NCBI GenBank assembly: GCA_024641025.1
Contig: JAHEDW010000013.1
Coordinates: forward strand, 1 to 46,985
DNA: 46,985 nt
Source: Gallionella sp.
GTDB taxonomy: Bacteria > Pseudomonadota > Gammaproteobacteria > Burkholderiales > Gallionellaceae
Direction: 5' to 3'
Shown here: in pieces, positions 1 through 9,605 of the stretch
Layout: every line of letters starts with the position of its first letter
How positions within the stretch are numbered: position 1 is the first letter of the stretch
Made by a program: the position numbers and the translations under genes
The notes under the pieces: model-generated
What the model saw: only the letters and a program-made list of their open reading frames with translations
Database searches by the model: none
What the model was told of the DNA's origin: nothing

Positions 1-921
1 CCAGTTCGCCAGCAAGCGGCTGCCCATGTTGGTTGCGCAGGTGTCGAGGAGCGATAGCAGTGTTGGCGCGTTTTCTCCGCGCAACGTCTGTGTGATCTCC
101 AGATTGCGCCGGGTAGAGGCATCCATGCGCACGTACTGGTCAGAGTGATACACTTGGATTGCACGAACGTGGGCAACACCCTGACCTTGCGTCAGTTTCG
201 CGTAACTCAATAATGCGCCTGCAGCTTCCAATCCGAGGGTATAGTCGTCACAACCGAAACCTGCGAGATCAAGAGTGGCGAACTGGTGACATAAAGTACG
301 GCGTGCAGATTCAAGGTCGAAATGCCACGTTGGCAGGGACTTCTTTGCTGAATTTTTGAACTGCGGGATTATTTCATCCTCTGAGATTAGGATCTCCGAA
401 GGCTGCAGGCGTTCGAGTTCGGCAGGGATTTGCTTCGCATCGATTTCGGCAACAAAGAAAAGTCCAGAAGAAAGATTGAGCCATGCAAGTCCTGCCATGT
501 TCATATGTTGTTTAAGTGCGAGTAGCAAGCTGTCGCGCTTTTCGTCCATAAGTGCAGAATCTGTCAGCGTGCCTGGTGTAACGATGCGCACCACTTTGCG
601 TTCTACTGGACCCTTGCTGGTGGCAGGGTCGCCGATCTGTTCACAGATCGCGACTGACTCGCCAAGCCTTACAAGGCGTGCCAGATATTGATCGGCGGAG
701 TGATAGGGTACACCCGCCATCTTGATCGGTTGCCCGTTCGAAGTGCCCCGATGCGTAAGCGTGATGTCGAGCAGTTTTGCGGCGTACTCTGCATCCTGAT
801 GAAAAAGCTCGTAAAAGTCGCCCATGCGATAGAATAAAAGCATATCAGGGTGCTGCGCTTTGATGCCCAGATATTGCTGCATCATCGGTGAGTTTTTTGG
901 GTTAATATCTTTCTTGTTCAT
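1..921 (-). CDS. mutS: DNA mismatch repair protein MutS (N-terminal part, cut by window edge)
   Basis: MutS recognises mismatches and small loops and recruits MutL. Only the first 307 codons are in the window; the frame stays open to base 1. The N-terminus carries the mismatch-reading motif GDFYELF, with Phe36 and Glu38 at the same numbering as E. coli MutS, after the family-typical start region ([15 protein letters not shown]). The rest of the visible part covers domain I, the connector domain and the beginning of the lever domain ([13 protein letters not shown]). The ATG at 921 gives a start aligned with E. coli; an in-frame GTG lies three codons upstream, and neither has a clear ribosome binding site. 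The gene diverges from the cyclase gene at 1050. Confidence 0.96.
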   Translation of the reverse strand, partial: MNKKDINPKNSPMMQQYLGIKAQHPDMLLFYRMGDFYELFHQDAEYAAKLLDITLTHRGTSNGQPIKMAGVPYHSADQYLARLVRLGESVAICEQIGDPATSKGPVERKVVRIVTPGTLTDSALMDEKRDSLLLALKQHMNMAGLAWLNLSSGLFFVAEIDAKQIPAELERLQPSEILISEDEIIPQFKNSAKKSLPTWHFDLESARRTLCHQFATLDLAGFGCDDYTLGLEAAGALLSYAKLTQGQGVAHVRAIQVYHSDQYVRMDASTRRNLEITQTLRGENAPTLLSLLDTCATNMGSRLLANW

Positions 922-1049
922 CGCGGCCACATTGTATGACATGGTTCATGTATCATTTTTGGAAGTTATCATGACCGGATTGAAGAGCAAAGCGATGTTT
1001 TAACGATATTCGACAGTATTGACGGAGCCTGTTCCCTGACAAATAAAGC

Positions 1050-2189
1050 ATGTACGACAAACAACACCCACTAAAAATATTTCTACTATTGCTCACGTTC
1101 GTCTTTGTTGCCGAACTGTGCATCATGTTCATTCTCGGTATTATGCAGATCAAGTCCGAGATAAACTGGACGGAAGCGATAGTCGATGCAACCCTGTTGA
1201 CGACGGTTTGCGTCCCGGTGTTCTGGCTTTTCTTTGTTAAACCGCTGCAACACGCCCTGGAATTGGAGAGCGTGAAGTCATACAAGATCGTCGAAATGGC
1301 TGCTGAAGGTATCGTGAGCATTGACACCAGTGGTTCTATCCTGTCCTTCAATCGGGCAGCGCAAAAAATATTCGGTTATAGTGAACAAGAGGTCATCGGC
1401 AAGAATGTATCAGTATTGATGCCACAACCACATCGCAATCTCCACGATGGATATATATCGCGCTATCTAGAGACCGGAGAAGTGCATGTGATCGGCAAGA
1501 CCCAGGAGTTACAGGGCCTGCGCAAGGATGGTACAACTTTTCCAATGGATTTGGCTATAAGTGAAGTCAGGCTTGGCGATACTCATTTGTTTACCGGTAT
1601 GTTGCGCGATATAAGTGAACAAAAAATTGCGCAAAAACAAATTGAGCAGTTGGCTCACTATGACCCACTGACACATTTGCCTAATCGTACCCTTTTTTAT
1701 GACCGGCTCGGGCAGGCCATTATGATAGCAAAGCGCAATAGACACAGTATTGTGCTGATGTATATCGATCTGGATGGCTTCAAGCAGGTCAACGACATGA
1801 TGGGTCACCACACTGGAGATTATCTGTTGGTTGAGGTGGCGAAACGCTTGCGGCTTTGTGTACGAGAAAGCGATACTTTGGCCCGTCTCGGTGGTGATGA
1901 ATTCACTGTTATCCTTAACGATACCCATGAGCGTGAGGATATAGAGATACTTGCCAGAAAGATTATCGAGTCGATCTCGCAACCTTTCGATTTGGAAGGT
2001 AAAGTGGTAAATATCGGCGTGAGCATTGGGATGGCACGATATCCTGAAGACGCCTTTACCTCAGGTACGCTACTTATCGTGGCAGATAAGGCAATGTATG
2101 TCGCTAAGGCGTCAGGCAAGAACACTTACCGTTTTGGTATCCCAGGTGATGCGACCGCTGCATTCCAGATACTCAATCCCAGTGTTTGA
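1050..2189 (+). CDS. Membrane PAS-GGDEF diguanylate cyclase
   Basis: Predicted inner-membrane c-di-GMP synthase of 379 residues. Two hydrophobic segments (about residues 8-32 and 42-63) are followed by a FixL-like PAS domain (about 77-195) and a GGDEF domain (about 200-365). The active-site motif GGDEF is intact at residues 281-285. RESD lies exactly five residues before it, the arrangement of the product-inhibition I-site (RxxD), so an active, feedback-inhibited cyclase is likely. No EAL domain is present. The stimulus is unknown; the PAS domain is short enough to bind a small ligand or haem, but this cannot be decided from sequence. It converges on suhB with only nine bases between the genes. 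Confidence 0.92.
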   Translation: MYDKQHPLKIFLLLLTFVFVAELCIMFILGIMQIKSEINWTEAIVDATLLTTVCVPVFWLFFVKPLQHALELESVKSYKIVEMAAEGIVSIDTSGSILSFNRAAQKIFGYSEQEVIGKNVSVLMPQPHRNLHDGYISRYLETGEVHVIGKTQELQGLRKDGTTFPMDLAISEVRLGDTHLFTGMLRDISEQKIAQKQIEQLAHYDPLTHLPNRTLFYDRLGQAIMIAKRNRHSIVLMYIDLDGFKQVNDMMGHHTGDYLLVEVAKRLRLCVRESDTLARLGGDEFTVILNDTHEREDIEILARKIIESISQPFDLEGKVVNIGVSIGMARYPEDAFTSGTLLIVADKAMYVAKASGKNTYRFGIPGDATAAFQILNPSV

Positions 2190-2198
2190 CATTAAGCG

Positions 2199-2999
2199 CT
2201 ATTTTCCCCTAAGGCTTGTTGTCAAATGTGGTGCGATTACCTGTAGTAGTTGTGGGTGGATGTCAGGATTGCCTGCACATAGGTGCCCGGTTTCTAGATA
2301 GGTGTCTCCACCATTCAGATCGCTGACCATGCCGCCGGCCTCTGTAACCAGTAAACAACCTGCTGCGATATCCCACGACTTGAGTCCGGTCTCAAAGAAT
2401 CCGTCATAGCGTCCTGCAGCTGTCCAAGCCAGATCGAGTGCTGCAGAACCTGGTCGGCGTAGACCGGCTGTTTTTTGCATCAGGTCCTTAAGGATTGCCA
2501 GATATGCCTCCAGATGTTCAAACTTGGAGTAAGGGAAGCCGGTACCGATCAGGCTGTCAGAAAGATGGAAGCGTCTGGTGACTCGAAGGCGCTTGTCGTT
2601 GAGGTATGCTCCTCGACCGCGTGTGGCGGTGTAGAGTTCGTTGCTGGACGGTGCGTATACCACCGCCTGGGTGATGATGCCCTTGTGTTGCAGTGCAATG
2701 GATACCGCGAATTGTGGCAAGCCGTGCAGGAAGTTGGTCGTGCCATCCAGCGGATCGATGATCCATAGATAGTCCGACTCGCCCTGATTGCCGCTCTCTT
2801 CTGCTAGAATCGCGTGGTCTGGGTAGGCTTCCAATAAAGTCTGGATGATGGTCTGCTCGGCGACATGATCCACCTCGCTGACGAAATCTGCATGAGATTT
2901 TTTTGTGACTGTGAGGAGATCAATCTTGTCGGTGGCGCGGTGAATCAAATTGCCGGCGCGACGCGCGGCTTTGACCGCGATGTTGAGCATGGGGTGCAT
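2199..2999 (-). CDS. suhB: Inositol-1-monophosphatase family protein SuhB
   Basis: Mg-dependent phosphatase of the inositol monophosphatase/FIG superfamily. In enterobacteria the same protein also acts with the NusA/NusB complex in rRNA transcription. The metal-binding signature is complete: EESG at residues 67-70, DPLDGTTNF starting at Asp82, and the C-terminal motif WDIAAG. The frame is open further upstream, but starting at the ATG at 2999 gives 266 residues, matching the usual 260-270, and avoids overlap with divergent trmJ; a second ATG lies three codons inside. suhB and trmJ are divergent, with 63 bases between the chosen start codons. Confidence 0.94.
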   Translation of the reverse strand: MHPMLNIAVKAARRAGNLIHRATDKIDLLTVTKKSHADFVSEVDHVAEQTIIQTLLEAYPDHAILAEESGNQGESDYLWIIDPLDGTTNFLHGLPQFAVSIALQHKGIITQAVVYAPSSNELYTATRGRGAYLNDKRLRVTRRFHLSDSLIGTGFPYSKFEHLEAYLAILKDLMQKTAGLRRPGSAALDLAWTAAGRYDGFFETGLKSWDIAAGCLLVTEAGGMVSDLNGGDTYLETGHLCAGNPDIHPQLLQVIAPHLTTSLRGK

Positions 3000-3062
3000 A
3001 ATCGTTACGACCTTTTTAATGAGCTGGGAAGTTCCAGTGCGCATTTTAGTTGGTATTTTGTT

Positions 3063-3827
3063 TTGAATAAACCTGATAGCTTCCGCAATATCCGGGTTGT
3101 CCTCAGCCACACTACTCATCCTGGTAATATCGGCGCTGCGGCGCGCGCGATGAAGACGATGGGCTTGAGACATCTTTATCTTGCTAATCCCCGTCATTTT
3201 CCAGATTCGCAAGCAACTGCAATGGCTGCAGGTGCTGACGATGTGTTGCAAGACGCTGTAACCTGTTCGACAATTGACGAGGCATTACAGGGCGTGGTGT
3301 ATACGGTTGCATTGACAGCGCGTGCCCGAGACATTTCCATCGAGGTGAAGACGCCGCGTGAGGCCATGCCGCTGGTTTTACAGCATGCCGCCTCTTATCC
3401 GGTTGCGCTGTTGTTCGGAACGGAGATGTCAGGGTTGACCAATGAGGAAACAGGCAAAGCGCAGTTACTGGTGAACATTCCTGCAAACCCGGACTTTTCC
3501 TCGCTCAATCTGGCTGCTGCAGTACAGGTGATATGTTATGAATTAGGTATGGCTGTGCAAAACCAACTTCCTTCTGCTCCTGTGATAAAACCAGCAACGC
3601 ATGAACAATTGGAAGGATTCTTCGAACACATGGAAAGAACCTTGATTGAGATCGGGTTCTTTACATCGCAGAATCCAGCGCGACTGATGCTGCGACTGCG
3701 CCGTCTGTATGCGAGGGCAAGATTAGAACAAGAGGAGATCAATATACTGCGGGGTATCCTGAGTGTCACAACCGAGTACAATGCGCGCCTTAAATCACGT
3801 TATATGGAAGAACATCAAAAAGATTAG
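3063..3827 (+). CDS. trmJ: tRNA (cytidine/uridine-2'-O-)-methyltransferase TrmJ
   Basis: SPOUT-class methyltransferase that 2'-O-methylates position 32 of the tRNA anticodon loop using S-adenosylmethionine. The three knotted-fold motifs are present: [20 protein letters not shown] near the N-terminus, [12 protein letters not shown] in the middle, and [11 protein letters not shown]. The C-terminal extension (ILRGIL, family-typical) is also there. The frame runs upstream to 2865, but that would overlap suhB by about 135 bases. No ATG lies between there and motif 1, so the TTG at 3063 is the best start and gives 254 residues against 246 in E. coli. The stop is eight bases before cysE, so the two are probably cotranscribed. 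Confidence 0.9.
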   Translation: MNKPDSFRNIRVVLSHTTHPGNIGAAARAMKTMGLRHLYLANPRHFPDSQATAMAAGADDVLQDAVTCSTIDEALQGVVYTVALTARARDISIEVKTPREAMPLVLQHAASYPVALLFGTEMSGLTNEETGKAQLLVNIPANPDFSSLNLAAAVQVICYELGMAVQNQLPSAPVIKPATHEQLEGFFEHMERTLIEIGFFTSQNPARLMLRLRRLYARARLEQEEINILRGILSVTTEYNARLKSRYMEEHQKD

Positions 3828-3835
3828 GAACGACC

Positions 3836-4570
3836 ATGATATTCAAGAATATCAAAGAAGACATCAGCAGCGTATTCGACCGGGACCCTGCTGCGCGAAG
3901 CACTTTTGAAGTGCTGACTTGCTATCCCGGCTTGCATGCACGAATCATTCATCGTCTGGCTAACTCGTTGTGGAAAGCGAACCTGAAATGGCTCGCGAGA
4001 TTTGTATCACATATCGCGCGGTGGTTGACTGGCATCGAGATTCATCCAGGAGCAACCATCGGCCGACGTTTCTTCATTGATCACGGCATGGGAGTGGTGA
4101 TCGGCCAGACTGCAGAGATAGGAGATGATGTCACGCTCTATCATGGAGTTACGCTGGGAGGTACTTCATGGAAACACGGCAAGAGACATCCGACCCTGGG
4201 AAACGGTGTTGTGGTTGGAGCGGGTGCAAAGATACTCGGGCCGATCAGAATCGGCGAAAATGCGAAGATCGGCTCCAATGCAGTGGTGGTGAAAGACGTT
4301 CCTGCGGGTTCAACTGCTGCGGGAATACCGGCCCGGATTCTTGACGAGGAAAAAAAGAATTCCACCGGGTTCAATCCCTATGGTATCGGTAACGACCAGA
4401 ATGATCCGGTAAACAAGGCACTGCATGGACTGATCGGTCATAGCGTGACAGTTGATCAGCGCATAGATTTCATATTGCAGCAACTCGAGAAAATGGGTGT
4501 TCGAGTCGATGATGAGCGCGCAACCGCCGACAAGTTTGACCCTAATCACTTAAATAAAATAGTTGACTAA
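3836..4570 (+). CDS. cysE: Serine O-acetyltransferase
   Basis: Transfers acetyl from acetyl-CoA to L-serine, giving O-acetylserine for cysteine synthesis. The 244-residue protein has an N-terminal helical part and a left-handed beta-helix of hexapeptide repeats (about residues 67-165). The family motifs [16 protein letters not shown] (His83) and GKRHPTLG (His118) are intact. Compared with E. coli CysE the N-terminal helical domain is shorter and there is a longer hydrophilic C-terminal tail after AAGIPAR. A good ribosome binding site (AGGAACG) precedes the ATG. Its last codons overlap the predicted promoter and IscR-type site of iscR, linking cysteine supply and Fe-S control in position. Confidence 0.96.
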   Translation: MIFKNIKEDISSVFDRDPAARSTFEVLTCYPGLHARIIHRLANSLWKANLKWLARFVSHIARWLTGIEIHPGATIGRRFFIDHGMGVVIGQTAEIGDDVTLYHGVTLGGTSWKHGKRHPTLGNGVVVGAGAKILGPIRIGENAKIGSNAVVVKDVPAGSTAAGIPARILDEEKKNSTGFNPYGIGNDQNDPVNKALHGLIGHSVTVDQRIDFILQQLEKMGVRVDDERATADKFDPNHLNKIVD

Positions 4571-4591
4571 ACAAATTGGGAATTCTATGAT
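4559..4591 (+). promoter_or_regulatory. iscR promoter with an IscR type 1-like operator
   Basis: A near-consensus sigma-70 promoter, TTGACT (4563-4568), 17-base spacer, TATGAT (4586-4591), lies across the end of cysE. Bases 4559-4583 match 20 of 25 positions of the IscR type 1 consensus (ATASYYGACT half-site perfect, right half degenerate) and cover the -35 element. This fits autorepression by [2Fe-2S]-IscR. The cysE stop codon lies inside the site. The match was counted by eye. Confidence 0.7.
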
Positions 4592-4678
4592 GCTAGTCGA
4601 CGGATCTGGACGGGCGGTATCGGCGGTCGCCGGTTGCCAACAGCCTGAAGTCCTAAGCTTTACAGATAAGGAAATGAC

Positions 4679-5152
4679 ATGAGATTAACCACCAAAGGAC
4701 GTTTCGCCGTGATGGCGATGGTAGACTTGGCGATGCGGGGTGGTCGAGGGCCTGTCACATTGGCCAAGATCAGTGAGCGTCAACAGATTTCGCTATCCTA
4801 TCTCGAGCAACTGTTCGGAAAGTTACGAAAAAATAACATCGTCGAAAGTGTTCGTGGTCCGGGGGGAGGATATAACCTCGCACGACCCGGTAACAAGATT
4901 TCAGTCGCAGAAATCGTGGTTGCAGTGGATGAGCCCATCGACGCAACGAAGTGCCATGGTGAGCACAATTGCCAAGATGGACAAAAATGCCTAACGCATG
5001 ATTTGTGGATGGGCTTGAATGAAAAGATTTTTGATTATCTCGAAAGTGTTTCGCTCCAGCAGTTGGTTGACAGTCATAACAAGCCTAGCGTTGAAGTTTC
5101 CAGCATCACCATAAACAATGCGATGGCAAAATCCCGGAGTATCGTTCTCTGA
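4679..5152 (+). CDS. iscR: Rrf2-family Fe-S regulator IscR
   Basis: Transcription factor that senses iron-sulfur status through a [2Fe-2S] cluster. The 157-residue protein has the winged-helix DNA-binding region (residues 1-65, motif RGPGGGYNLAR). The three Cys and one His cluster ligands sit at C92, C98, C104 and H107, the exact E. coli numbering. The AAGGA ribosome binding site and ATG are well placed. Unlike the usual iscR-iscS-iscU-iscA order, nothing of the isc assembly operon follows: the next gene is dsbB after 171 bases. The assembly genes must be elsewhere or replaced by another system. Confidence 0.95.
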   Translation: MRLTTKGRFAVMAMVDLAMRGGRGPVTLAKISERQQISLSYLEQLFGKLRKNNIVESVRGPGGGYNLARPGNKISVAEIVVAVDEPIDATKCHGEHNCQDGQKCLTHDLWMGLNEKIFDYLESVSLQQLVDSHNKPSVEVSSITINNAMAKSRSIVL

Positions 5153-5323
5153 GGAGACCATTTACAATTTGACCGCACTGTTGAAATAATACAGGCGGTT
5201 GTTTGGCCATAGTCATTCCTTCCAAATTATGTGCAAGCATTTGCCTGTCACTGCGCGAAGCTTCGGTTTATCCAAAAAATATAAATATTATTATAGTTAT
5301 CCTGCGGGGAAGGTCGTATTCTC

Positions 5324-5848
5324 ATGTTGAAATTCTGGAACAACATTTCGAACCGCTGGTTGTATCTGGCAGGTGCGTTGTTTGCAGCTAGCCTGATTGG
5401 CTTCGCCCTGTTTCTTCAATACGTAAAACACCAGGATCCTTGCCCGTTGTGCATGGTTCAGAGAGTGGTTTTCATTGCAATGCTGGCAGTTTTTGTGCTT
5501 GCTGCCTTGCACGGACCGAAGCGCATCGGTGGGCAGATATATGCTGTATTAATCACGCTGCTTGCGATTTCAGGTGTTGGGGTGGCAGGCCGTCATATTT
5601 GGATACAGAACCTGCCAAAGGACCAGGTTCCAGCTTGCGGCCCAGGGTTGGACTACATGCTTGAAACCATGCCGATGAGTGATGTGCTCAAGCAACTAAT
5701 GCACGGTTCCGGCGAATGCGCTGCCAAAGGGTGGACATTCCTTTCCCTCGGTATCCCCGAATGGTCTCTGCTTTGCTACGTTGCGCTGGGCGTGTGGGCG
5801 ATTTTTGTTGGATTAAGAAATATACCCAAGAATACAGACTCTTTCTAG
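5324..5848 (+). CDS. dsbB: Disulfide bond formation protein DsbB
   Basis: Four-helix inner-membrane quinone reductase that reoxidises DsbA. The first periplasmic loop carries CPLC (Cys40, Cys43) and the second has the Cys105/Cys132 pair, so all four redox cysteines are present. Length (174) fits the family. It probably serves the many disulfide- and haem-bearing exported proteins in this window. GGGGAAGG lies about a dozen bases before the ATG. No dsbA is adjacent. The 5153-5323 spacer shows only AT-rich sequence and no clear terminator. Confidence 0.95.
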   Translation: MLKFWNNISNRWLYLAGALFAASLIGFALFLQYVKHQDPCPLCMVQRVVFIAMLAVFVLAALHGPKRIGGQIYAVLITLLAISGVGVAGRHIWIQNLPKDQVPACGPGLDYMLETMPMSDVLKQLMHGSGECAAKGWTFLSLGIPEWSLLCYVALGVWAIFVGLRNIPKNTDSF

Positions 5849-5893
5849 AAATACTCTTTTGTTCACGATGGCTGCCAAGGAAACGTAATCCTA

Positions 5894-8800
5894 ATGCTCG
5901 CGCGCGCTCTGTTTCTTACACTGTTTTCAAGTATTTCCTGGGCGGAACCAGTCATACAGTCAGTCTCGCCACATGATATACCGCAGGGGCGACCCACCGA
6001 GGTTCGTATGAAGGTTTCTGATGGCATGAAATACCAGTTCCTGATCATGCCGGGTTGGCCTTATGTCAGGCATGCGGTACCGCTTGATTTTCGCGTTTGG
6101 GACATGGTGGCATATCGGGGACATTGCATGATCGCCGCAGGCGAAAGCGGCTTGCAGATAGCCAATGTCTCACAATCTGGCAAGATTACAATTTCCGCCA
6201 GTAAAATCGCTCAAGAAAATATAACACACGTCGCAGCCGATCATGATCATGTTTGGCTAGTCAACGATCAAACCGAAGTCATCATGCTGGATATGGGCAA
6301 TATTAACAAACCTTCAGTATTCGCCCGCTATCATGCCGACCAGACTATTACAGATATCAAGGTACAGGACGGTTACGTATATCTGTTGTTGTCTAACAAC
6401 ACGATAGTAGTGATTGATATGCGCATGCAACAAGCGCCAGTTGAGCTGTCCCGATTCGATTTGGCCGACGAGGCAATTAATTTATTCGTGAGCGGGGATT
6501 ACATTTACGCAGCCCTTCCAGGGTCTGGCATTGCGATTCTTGAAGCCGCTGACAAAGCACATATTAAACTGATTAGCAGGCAGCATGTTACTGGTGGCGC
6601 AACAGCAGTTAACGTGGAGGATGGTATTGCAGTGGTTGCCCGCGGTAACGATGGAATTACAGTGTTCGATGTATCTGATCCAGCGCATAGCAGATGGTTA
6701 GGAAGTCATAGTGCTGTAGGTCATGTTGACGGCATTTCCGTACAAGACGGGAAGGTGATTCTGCGGAATGACCGTGCAGAACTGATCAGCATGGACATCA
6801 TTAATCCCGAGTTGCCTGCTATAGCCGCATCGCATCGAAATACAGGCACAACTGCTGCCAAATGGCTAGATGCGATCTGGCTCAATGACAAATTCGTGCT
6901 CGCAGCAGGCACATCTGCGCTACAGAGCATCGATTTTTCCGAGTCTCCGCCACAATTCTCCAATGAAAATCTTGATACAGGACAAGGAGTCAATTTCGGA
7001 GGCGAGCGCCGTATGTTCGTTGACGGCGACATTGCCTATGTTGCCGACTGGTTCTCCGGTCTACATTTGTATGACATTAGCAAGCCAGCCAAGCCCAGCC
7101 TCTTGTCAACCTATCATACCCCTGGCTCTGCGAAGGGCGTGGTAGTTCGTGATGGTTACGCATACATTGCGGATGATGACCATGGCCTACAGATCGTCGA
7201 TGTGCGTGATCCGCTCCATCCTACCCATGTTTCTAGTCTCGCTACAAACGGACTGGCATATACACCTAAATTGTCCGGGAACCTGCTTTATCTGGCTGGG
7301 CATCGCGGCGGATTCCAGATTATCGACGTGGGTGATGCGGCGCATCCGAGACAACTTGCTGACATTTTGACATCTGGTAAAGCCTGGAGTCTCGAGATTG
7401 TAGGAAATATGTTGTTCATTGCGGATGATACTGCTGGGGTGTTGGTGTACGATGTGAGTGATTCAGTCAATCCATTTCAGGTCGGTAAATTCTCACCGGG
7501 AGGTGCTGCAGAAGATGTGGTGGTGCGCGGAGACACAGCTTATGCCGCTTTTTTCGACAAAGGATTTTATGTTCTTGATGTCAGCAATCCAGCGCATCCG
7601 AGGCAGATTGGATATACCCCTACGCCGGGCAATGCGCGCAGCATCGCATTGAAAGACGACATTGCATATGTTACTGATTGGCTTGCGGGAATACAGGTTA
7701 TCGATATCAGCGACAAAGCTATTCCGGATATCGTAGGTGAATACGATACCAGTGGTGCTGCTTGGGGTATCGGTATCAAAGGCGATTATGCCTATATCGG
7801 CGACTGGTGGGGAGGATTCTCAGTTGTTGATATCTCAGACCGAAAAATCCCGGTTCTAGTGGATCATTATCATGCTAAAGGTAAGGTGATACAGGTCGAG
7901 GCGAAGGATAAGTTTGCCTATGCGGTGATGGAGTCAGGAGACGTTCAGATATTCGACATTACCAACCCGCTCAATCCGACTTGGATGACATCGGTAGAGA
8001 TTGAAGGCAAGTCCGCTGGGTTATTGCTGGATGGTGCGATGATCTATGTCGCGATAGTTGGTGGCAAGGACAGCGGTCTGGTTGCAATAGATGTAAGTGA
8101 TCCTTTTCAGGCACACCGGGCCAAGCACATCCCTGTCAAAGGCGGGATACGTCACATCTCCATTGATGCGGGCAAACTGTACTTCAGCAATGATATTGGT
8201 TTGGGTGTGATCGATCTCACTACCCCAGGCCAAGTCAGGTTGTGGCGCAAGCATTCGTTGAAAATTAATGACCTTCAAGTAGACGATGGGCTCGTCTATG
8301 TGGCAACCGAGCGAGGCATGGAAGTGTTGGATGAAGAATTTAAGCTGAAGATGCAATACAGGATTAAGCATCCAGCTAGCATGGTGCGTGTGCATGGAAA
8401 AAAGGTTTTTCTGTATGGGGATAAAGTCGGTTTGCGCGTTCTGGATGTTTCAAGTGCCAAAGTGAAACCCATCTCGTCCTTCGAGTCGGCAGAGCAACTT
8501 TCAGGCATGACGGTGGAAGGTGAGGTGTTATATGCGACAGGAAAAAATGGTAATCTGCTTGAGTTGGATATTTCCAAATTAAAGCCGGTGAAGATCAGGT
8601 CGATATACCCGCTTGCCAGACATGGTACAAGCATTAAAATTATCAATGGCACTGCAATGTTGGCCGGCAACGAAACCATCACTTCCGTGAAACTGCTGCC
8701 GTCGGTTCAACTCTTGCGGCGCGCAAACAACGAAGTGCGAATCATGTTGCCAAAGGAGCTTCCGGCCGGGAGTTATGATGCGGTCGCAATTGCTCCCGAC

Positions 8801-8938
8801 GGAACCAGACATATTAGTCATGACGTCATGAACATCGACTTGCCAAAATTCTCGAAGCCAGAGATTACTTCTGAAGAGTTTCAACAGTTGTTGCGCGCGC
8901 AGCAGAACAATACAGAGCATAGCGTACCAGTCCGTTAA
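5894..8938 (+). CDS. Exported LVIVD-repeat beta-propeller protein
   Basis: Secreted protein of 1014 residues. A signal peptide (residues 1-17, ending SWA) is followed by an IPT/TIG-like strand region. Roughly the next 850 residues are repeats of about 40-45 residues built around sequences such as GLQIVDVRDPLHP, GVLVYDVSDSVNP and GFYVLDVSNPAHP. These are LVIVD repeats, which fold as beta-propeller blades; there are enough for two or more propellers. The final ~80 residues form another beta-rich, IPT-like region. No catalytic residues or haem motifs are visible, so an adhesive or protein-binding envelope role is inferred. AAGGAAA lies before the ATG. The function is unknown; the neighbours (dsbB, a lipoprotein) suggest only an envelope location. 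Confidence 0.85.
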   Translation: MLARALFLTLFSSISWAEPVIQSVSPHDIPQGRPTEVRMKVSDGMKYQFLIMPGWPYVRHAVPLDFRVWDMVAYRGHCMIAAGESGLQIANVSQSGKITISASKIAQENITHVAADHDHVWLVNDQTEVIMLDMGNINKPSVFARYHADQTITDIKVQDGYVYLLLSNNTIVVIDMRMQQAPVELSRFDLADEAINLFVSGDYIYAALPGSGIAILEAADKAHIKLISRQHVTGGATAVNVEDGIAVVARGNDGITVFDVSDPAHSRWLGSHSAVGHVDGISVQDGKVILRNDRAELISMDIINPELPAIAASHRNTGTTAAKWLDAIWLNDKFVLAAGTSALQSIDFSESPPQFSNENLDTGQGVNFGGERRMFVDGDIAYVADWFSGLHLYDISKPAKPSLLSTYHTPGSAKGVVVRDGYAYIADDDHGLQIVDVRDPLHPTHVSSLATNGLAYTPKLSGNLLYLAGHRGGFQIIDVGDAAHPRQLADILTSGKAWSLEIVGNMLFIADDTAGVLVYDVSDSVNPFQVGKFSPGGAAEDVVVRGDTAYAAFFDKGFYVLDVSNPAHPRQIGYTPTPGNARSIALKDDIAYVTDWLAGIQVIDISDKAIPDIVGEYDTSGAAWGIGIKGDYAYIGDWWGGFSVVDISDRKIPVLVDHYHAKGKVIQVEAKDKFAYAVMESGDVQIFDITNPLNPTWMTSVEIEGKSAGLLLDGAMIYVAIVGGKDSGLVAIDVSDPFQAHRAKHIPVKGGIRHISIDAGKLYFSNDIGLGVIDLTTPGQVRLWRKHSLKINDLQVDDGLVYVATERGMEVLDEEFKLKMQYRIKHPASMVRVHGKKVFLYGDKVGLRVLDVSSAKVKPISSFESAEQLSGMTVEGEVLYATGKNGNLLELDISKLKPVKIRSIYPLARHGTSIKIINGTAMLAGNETITSVKLLPSVQLLRRANNEVRIMLPKELPAGSYDAVAIAPDGTRHISHDVMNIDLPKFSKPEITSEEFQQLLRAQQNNTEHSVPVR

Positions 8939-9110
8939 CTGTTGTTGCCAATTGATCCCGGTTATCCGTCAGTAATAGACTAATTATTCTTTGTGACAGG
9001 AGTTCAGGCTACTTGCCCGGCATGTTGAATGCTCCTATTGCAAGAACTTCAACCAAGTCTTGTTACTACCAGAAATGGCTATCACGATTATCGATTAAGG
9101 CAGGCAAGGC

Positions 9111-9605
9111 TCAGTCGCTACGTTTTTTCCACCAGATTGATATACCGATAGCCATCGCAAGAACTAACAACCATAACCAGTACTCCTCGAAGAAACCCAT
9201 GGGAGCAGGCTCTTGCTCGGTGGCGCCAATTATTTGGGGCCTGGTAACTGGCTTCGGTGACTGAACCACAGCCGACTCAGGCAGCACAACAAGCCTTGGT
9301 TCAGGAGCGGCTATCGGTGCGGTGGGAACACGTCTGACGACTTTTCTTTTTGGCTTTTGAACCACTTCCGGTTTTGTTGGAGGTTGGGGTGCACGAGTGG
9401 CCTCTGTTTGATCGGCTACTACTAACGGATTCGATCTGGCTTCGGGTGCTGTCTCAACCACCATTTCGGTTTGTGGTGTGGCAGGAATTTCATTCTGAGT
9501 CGGCTCAATTAACGGTGACTCATCCGGAGTGGAAGAGCAAGACGCTAAAAGAATGGTGGAAAGCAGCAGGATTCCTGATAGTGCAACTGTGTGCATTCTT
9601 GACAT
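9111..9605 (-). CDS. Pro-rich lipoprotein with C-terminal membrane helix
   Basis: Unrecognised protein of 164 residues from the ATG at 9605, which has GGAG upstream; a start ten codons earlier is possible but unsupported. The N-terminus is a lipoprotein signal with lipobox LLASC and Ser at +2, which normally sends lipoproteins to the outer membrane. A Pro/Glu/Val-rich linker with a basic patch (KPKRKVVRR) follows. The C-terminus is a single hydrophobic helix (WLWLLVLAMAIGISIWW) and a basic tail, KKRSD. Such a protein could bridge both membranes, or the tail could be a sorting signal like other helix-plus-basic-tail signals. Confidence 0.7.
   Translation of the reverse strand: MSRMHTVALSGILLLSTILLASCSSTPDESPLIEPTQNEIPATPQTEMVVETAPEARSNPLVVADQTEATRAPQPPTKPEVVQKPKRKVVRRVPTAPIAAPEPRLVVLPESAVVQSPKPVTRPQIIGATEQEPAPMGFFEEYWLWLLVLAMAIGISIWWKKRSD

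Noticed and set aside
2865-3062. Longer TrmJ start overlapping suhB
   Set aside because: Would add 66 residues without family similarity and overlap the divergent suhB coding region; TTG at 3063 fits the family length.
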